This document shows, piece after piece, positions 61,544 through 64,000 of a stretch of DNA of 64,000 nucleotides; within the stretch, counting starts at the first letter, position 1; every line of letters begins with the position of its first letter. This DNA is from Cecembia calidifontis (GTDB taxonomy: Bacteria > Bacteroidota > Bacteroidia > Cytophagales > Cyclobacteriaceae), in NCBI RefSeq assembly GCF_004216715.1, contig NZ_SGXG01000001.1, positions 124,001-188,000 of the forward strand. Reading direction: 5' to 3'. Both the position numbers and the translations under genes were made by a program. The notes under the pieces were generated by a model. That model saw nothing but the letters and a program-made list of their open reading frames with translations. It was not told the origin of the DNA and ran no database searches.

Positions 61544-64000
61544 GGGAGGGGCGGACATGGGGCTGATCCCGCAGTTGTGAATTGCTTTCAAAATGGTATC
61601 TTCCTAAGGAAATCACAGCTTTATCAGGCGGTTACATAGATATTTTTATGTTGTGAATTGCTTTCAAAATGGTATCTTCCTAAGGAAATCACAGCTCCGA
61701 TTTAGGGAGCAGAAAGGGCAGCTTTGTTGTGAATTGCTTTCAAAATGGTATCTTCCTAAGGAAATCACAGCGCCACATTGCAAAGGCAGATCGAGGAAGC
61801 TGTTGTGAATTGCTTTCAAAATGGTATCTTCCTAAGGAAATCACAGCTGTCTGCTATCATTGCTTACACCGCCCAGGTTGTGAATTGCTTTCAAAATGGT
61901 ATCTTCCTAAGGAAATCACAGCTAATTGATCTGGATTCCCTTTTCGCAGATCGTTGTGAATTGCTTTCAAAATGGTATCTTCCTAAGGAAATCACAGCAC
62001 CGAAGTGATTGGATTGATTCGTCCTTAAGTTGTGAATTGCTTTCAAAATGGTATCTTCCTAAGGAAATCACAGCCAGCCAGCCCACGTTGTCGCGCCCTA
62101 CCAGGTTGTGAATTGCTTTCAAAATGGTATCTTCCTAAGGAAATCACAGCGGTGAAAATTGGACTTTGAGGCCAACCCCTGTTGTGAATTGCTTTCAAAA
62201 TGGTATCTTCCTAAGGAAATCACAGCAAATCACATTGGATTTATCAAAGGTTCATTGTTGTGAATTGCTTTCAAAATGGTATCTTCCTAAGGAAATCACA
62301 GCTACCATTAGAACAAAAATCTTTTGTCCTTGTTGTGAATTGCTTTCAAAATGGTATCTTCCTAAGGAAATCACAGCAACGAAACAACAAATTATATTAC
62401 GTTATGTGTTGTGAATTGCTTTCAAAATGGTATCTTCCTAAGGAAATCACAGCTTATCCTCCGGAATGTAATTGGCACCCATAGTTGTGAATTGCTTTCA
62501 AAATGGTATCTTCCTAAGGAAATCACAGCAGAATTTTATTGGCCGCAATCTGGGCTTCTGTTGTGAATTGCTTTCAAAATGGTATCTTCCTAAGGAAATC
62601 ACAGCGAAAAAAGTGAGTTTTTTGGATTAATATATGTTGTGAATTGCTTTCAAAATGGTATCTTCCTAAGGAAATCACAGCCTTCGTTTCTTCGATTGAG
62701 AAGCAATATGTGTTGTGAATTGCTTTCAAAATGGTATCTTCCTAAGGAAATCACAGCACATGGACAGCAAGAACGTCAGGAACTACTGTTGTGAATTGCT
62801 TTCAAAATGGTATCTTCCTAAGGAAATCACAGCGGAAAGCATAGCACATATACTACTTTTCATGTTGTGAATTGCTTTCAAAATGGTATCTTCCTAAGGA
62901 AATCACAGCTCTTAAAGAGGTGGCTTTATGTTTCCACCCGTTGTGAATTGCTTTCAAAATGGTATCTTCCTAAGGAAATCACAGCATTGCCATGGATATT
63001 GCCAATCAATATCCTGTTGTGAATTGCTTTCAAAATGGTATCTTCCTAAGGAAATCACAGCATTATGCCTCCGGCCAATACCCAGTTATTGGTTGTGAAT
63101 TGCTTTCAAAATGGTATCTTCCTAAGGAAATCACAGCCCGAACTTGGCTGAGGAGCATATCTCGCCAGTTGTGAATTGCTTTCAAAATGGTATCTTCCTA
63201 AGGAAATCACAGCTTCTGTTTACATGAGCATTCCTCAGGCTGTGTTGTGAATTGCTTTCAAAATGGTATCTTCCTAAGGAAATCACAGCCCATAAAAACA
63301 GGGGTAACTACGAGTGCAAGTTGTGAATTGCTTTCAAAATGGTATCTTCCTAAGGAAATCACAGCCATATTCCTCTTTGTAAGTACCCGTAATCAGTTGT
63401 GAATTGCTTTCAAAATGGTATCTTCCTAAGGAAATCACAGCCTGCTTGCCATCGACTACCAGTCGGACGCGGTTGTGAATTGCTTTCAAAATGGTATCTT
63501 CCTAAGGAAATCACAGCTGCAGAGGATGATGTTATTGTTCTGAATCCGTTGTGAATTGCTTTCAAAATGGTATCTTCCTAAGGAAATCACAGCTCCTGCC
63601 TGTGAACGGATGCTCCAAAAACTGTTGTGAATTGCTTTCAAAATGGTATCTTCCTAAGGAAATCACAGCCTATGGCTACAAATCCCACATGCGCATTGAG
63701 TTGTGAATTGCTTTCAAAATGGTATCTTCCTAAGGAAATCACAGCCACCAAGCACCGCCAAAAAGAGCTTCAGGAGTTGTGAATTGCTTTCAAAATGGTA
63801 TCTTCCTAAGGAAATCACAGCTCTTCAAAAACAGTTTCACCAGTAGTATTGGTTGTGAATTGCTTTCAAAATGGTATCTTCCTAAGGAAATCACAGCTTA
63901 TAGAGCTTGGCCAGTTTGTAAGCATCAGTTGTGAATTGCTTTCAAAATGGTATCTTCCTAAGGAAATCACAGCGCATCCAAAGCAAAGGCAATCAGCAAA
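61508..64000 (+). CRISPR. CRISPR array, 46-bp repeats, type II-C-like, incomplete at right edge
   Basis: The array has one degenerate and 32 perfect repeats of 46 bases, beginning GTTGTGAATTGCTTTC and ending AAATCACAGC. Perfect repeats start at 61574, 61650, 61726 and then at about every 76 bases up to 63928. There are 32 complete spacers, thirty of 30 bases and two of 29 (61848-61876 and 62303-62331), and a last spacer cut at the window edge (63974-64000). All spacers differ by eye. The ends pair (GTTGTGA with TCACAGC, one G-T), and TTCCT/AGGAA pair inside. Long repeats of 46-48 bases with a GTTGTGA start are those of Bacteroidota type II-C (Cas9) loci. Cas genes and tracrRNA must lie to the right. 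The short peptides read from it are not genes. Confidence 0.97.

Noticed and set aside
61729..63174. Several short open frames inside the CRISPR array encoding repeated CELLSKWYLPKEITA or VNCFQNGIFLRKSQ peptides
   Set aside because: They are translations of the CRISPR repeat itself; the peptide repeats follow the 76-base period of the array.

Overview
The window looks like a chromosomal segment of a Bacteroidota bacterium, most likely Cytophagales and perhaps a Cyclobacteriaceae-type marine or aquatic genus. The evidence is the protein families present (FtsX-type permeases, tricorn-like S41 protease, GMC dehydrogenase with gluconate dehydrogenase subunit 3, DUF3467 after rpoC), the rpsL-to-rplQ gene order, and promoters with the Bacteroidota signature TTTG-N19/20-TAnnTTTG instead of the usual -35/-10 boxes. 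The genus is inference; no rRNA gene is present.

Left part (1-22.9 kb), accessory and metabolic genes. 1-2.5 kb holds a quinone/aromatic-stress type cluster on the minus strand: MarR regulator, YceI protein, VOC-family ring-cleaving dioxygenase and a partial carboxylesterase. Next come an alpha/beta hydrolase, a secreted amidohydrolase and a small envelope protein. At 5.7-9.8 kb an FtsX-type ABC exporter (YbbA/YbbP-like) lies divergent to a TesA-like GDSL esterase, the same pairing as in E. coli. A GMC oxidoreductase with its gluconate-dehydrogenase-subunit-3 partner follows, then a DUF6340-like lipoprotein gene broken by an in-frame TAG, a small secreted protein, a propeller lipoprotein, a geranylgeranyl-reductase-type flavoprotein, a 1066-residue tricorn-like S41 protease, enolase and carA.

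Centre (22.9-55.8 kb), translation and transcription core. Read in the direction of transcription (right to left), the order is: tRNA-Tyr, tRNA-Gly, tRNA-Thr, tuf; tRNA-Trp, secE, nusG, rplK, rplA, rplJ, rplL, rpoB, rpoC; a DUF3467 gene; rpsL, rpsG, fusA, rpsJ; then rplC through rplQ, including secY, map, infA, rpmJ and rpoA. All are on the minus strand. Four consensus promoters and several intrinsic terminators divide the block into units. Its only interruption is an AT-rich plus-strand cassette (41.05-42.3 kb) encoding a Cys-rich secreted peptide and a propeller lipoprotein.

Right part (55.9-64 kb). An M1 aminopeptidase lies divergent to a biotin carrier protein, followed by pyrH-frr. After these is a chimeric pseudogene (maltose acetyltransferase front half joined to a SAM methyltransferase, with two in-frame stops). 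The window ends inside a large CRISPR array with 46-bp repeats of the type II-C kind found in Bacteroidota: 32 perfect repeats plus one degenerate terminal repeat are visible, and the array runs off the right edge. No cas gene is in the window.
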